22,723 nt of DNA from an uncultured Alphaproteobacteria bacterium (GTDB lineage: Bacteria; Pseudomonadota; Alphaproteobacteria; RUG11792). The stretch lies in assembly GCA_910588255.1 (NCBI GenBank), contig CAJUOM010000016.1, positions 1-22,723 of the forward strand, in the 5' to 3' direction. Below the pieces are notes generated by a model. It was not told the origin of the DNA, searched no databases, and saw only the letters and a program-made list of their open reading frames with translations. Positions 22,370 through 22,723 of this stretch are shown one piece after another (position 1 is the first letter of the stretch; each line of letters begins with the position of its first letter). The translations under genes and the position numbers were made by a program.

Positions 22370-22723
22370 ATGTATAATTTTACAAAATTAATCTTAACAA
22401 CTGCTATTATTTCGACTTCTGGTTTTGCAACATAGCAAGATGGGGGCACGATCTCTGGTGTTGGTAGTATCGGTGTGGAGGCAATTATGGAAATGGAATC
22501 GAACATCCAAGCAAAAATGAACAATGGGGCTATTATCCATAACTATGGCATTATCCAAGGTCCTGAGGCTACTGCCGAGGATGATACGGAAATCACGACA
22601 GATACAGTTGTTGGTGATGATAACAAAGCTACGATTTCAGGATTGAGTTGCTCAACAAAGGCCGTGATCGAAGGTACTCCAAATGAACGCATCATTAACT
22701 ATGATCACATCATGGAAGAGGAT
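22370..22723 (+). pseudogene. Secreted repeat protein interrupted by an in-frame TAG, runs off the window
   Basis: ATG 22370 opens a 20-residue Sec signal peptide: a Lys at position 6, a hydrophobic core LILTTAII and a GFA end suggesting cleavage after Ala20. One Thr codon later a TAG stands at 22433-22435. The same frame then continues for 96 codons to the window end with no other stop. That part is acidic, Gly/Ile/Asn-rich, and holds two copies of a TISG...AxxE unit about 61 residues apart, plus AIIHNYGII and RIINYDHI, a style seen in beta-helical surface or autotransporter passengers. GC is about 45% and no Ile uses ATA. It may be a nonsense-disrupted gene, a suppressed stop, or a base-call error (CAG to TAG is one change). 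The family is not recognised. Confidence 0.6.
22448..22723 (+). repeat. Two diverged tandem protein repeats of about 61 residues
   Basis: The first unit begins at 22448 and the second at 22631 (183 bases later), reaching the window end incomplete. Both start TISG(V/L), continue with (E/K)A(I/V)(M/I)E at +10 to +14, and later have an II(H)NY motif. Nucleotide identity is low, so conservation is at protein level, supporting this reading frame as genuinely coding after the TAG. Confidence 0.5.

Noticed and set aside
22433..22435. TAG read as a sense codon through genome-wide recoding
   Set aside because: TAG ends rpsL, tuf, rplC, secY and other intact genes at their conserved C-termini, so it is a normal stop here.
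22294..22524. 76-codon minus-strand frame at the right edge
   Set aside because: It covers the leader hairpin and signal peptide on the other strand; the + strand has the ribosome binding site, signal peptide and repeats.

Overview
The window reads as one chromosomal stretch of an AT-rich alphaproteobacterium, probably host-associated or genome-reduced. Evidence for the class is a MipZ division ATPase, the gene order erpA-xth and adk directly after secY, an alpha operon without rpsD, a zinc-free long-form S14, and an alphaproteobacterial-type BamE. The genus cannot be told from the sequence alone. TAA, TAG and TGA all serve as stops of intact genes and Trp is TGG, so the genetic code looks standard.

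Layout: (1) 1-154 is a left edge of higher GC with no identifiable gene. (2) 155-3800 is a tightly overlapping four-gene run on the + strand, mipZ-erpA-xth-dxs, covering division-site placement, Fe-S cluster delivery, abasic-site repair and the first step of isoprenoid synthesis. (3) 3801-3980 is a promoter and leader region with a good sigma70-like promoter and a 7-bp hairpin. (4) 3981-22006 is an unbroken superoperon of 32 genes on one strand: the str (rpsL-rpsG-fusA-tuf), S10, spc and alpha blocks joined end to end, closing with rplQ and a BamE lipoprotein gene that overlaps the rplQ stop by one base. Gaps are mostly under 45 nt and I see no internal terminator. (5) 22007-22369 is an AT-rich non-coding gap with a terminator-like hairpin, an 11-bp direct repeat and a compound inverted repeat. 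(6) 22370-22723 is the start of a secreted, repeat-containing protein. It has the strongest ribosome binding site in the window and a clean signal peptide, but an in-frame TAG stands one codon after the predicted cleavage site. The frame stays open for 96 codons to the window edge.

Most of the window is conserved housekeeping DNA. The region that deserves attention is the right edge: the amber-interrupted secreted repeat protein, its unusual codon use and GC content, and its leader structures. Secondary points are the 9-bp perfect hairpin inside rpsM, the rplQ-bamE coupling, the 26-nt erpA/xth overlap, the zinc-finger LID in adenylate kinase and the lost methylation-site Gln in L3. I see no CRISPR array, tRNA, rRNA, intact transposon or new defence system here.
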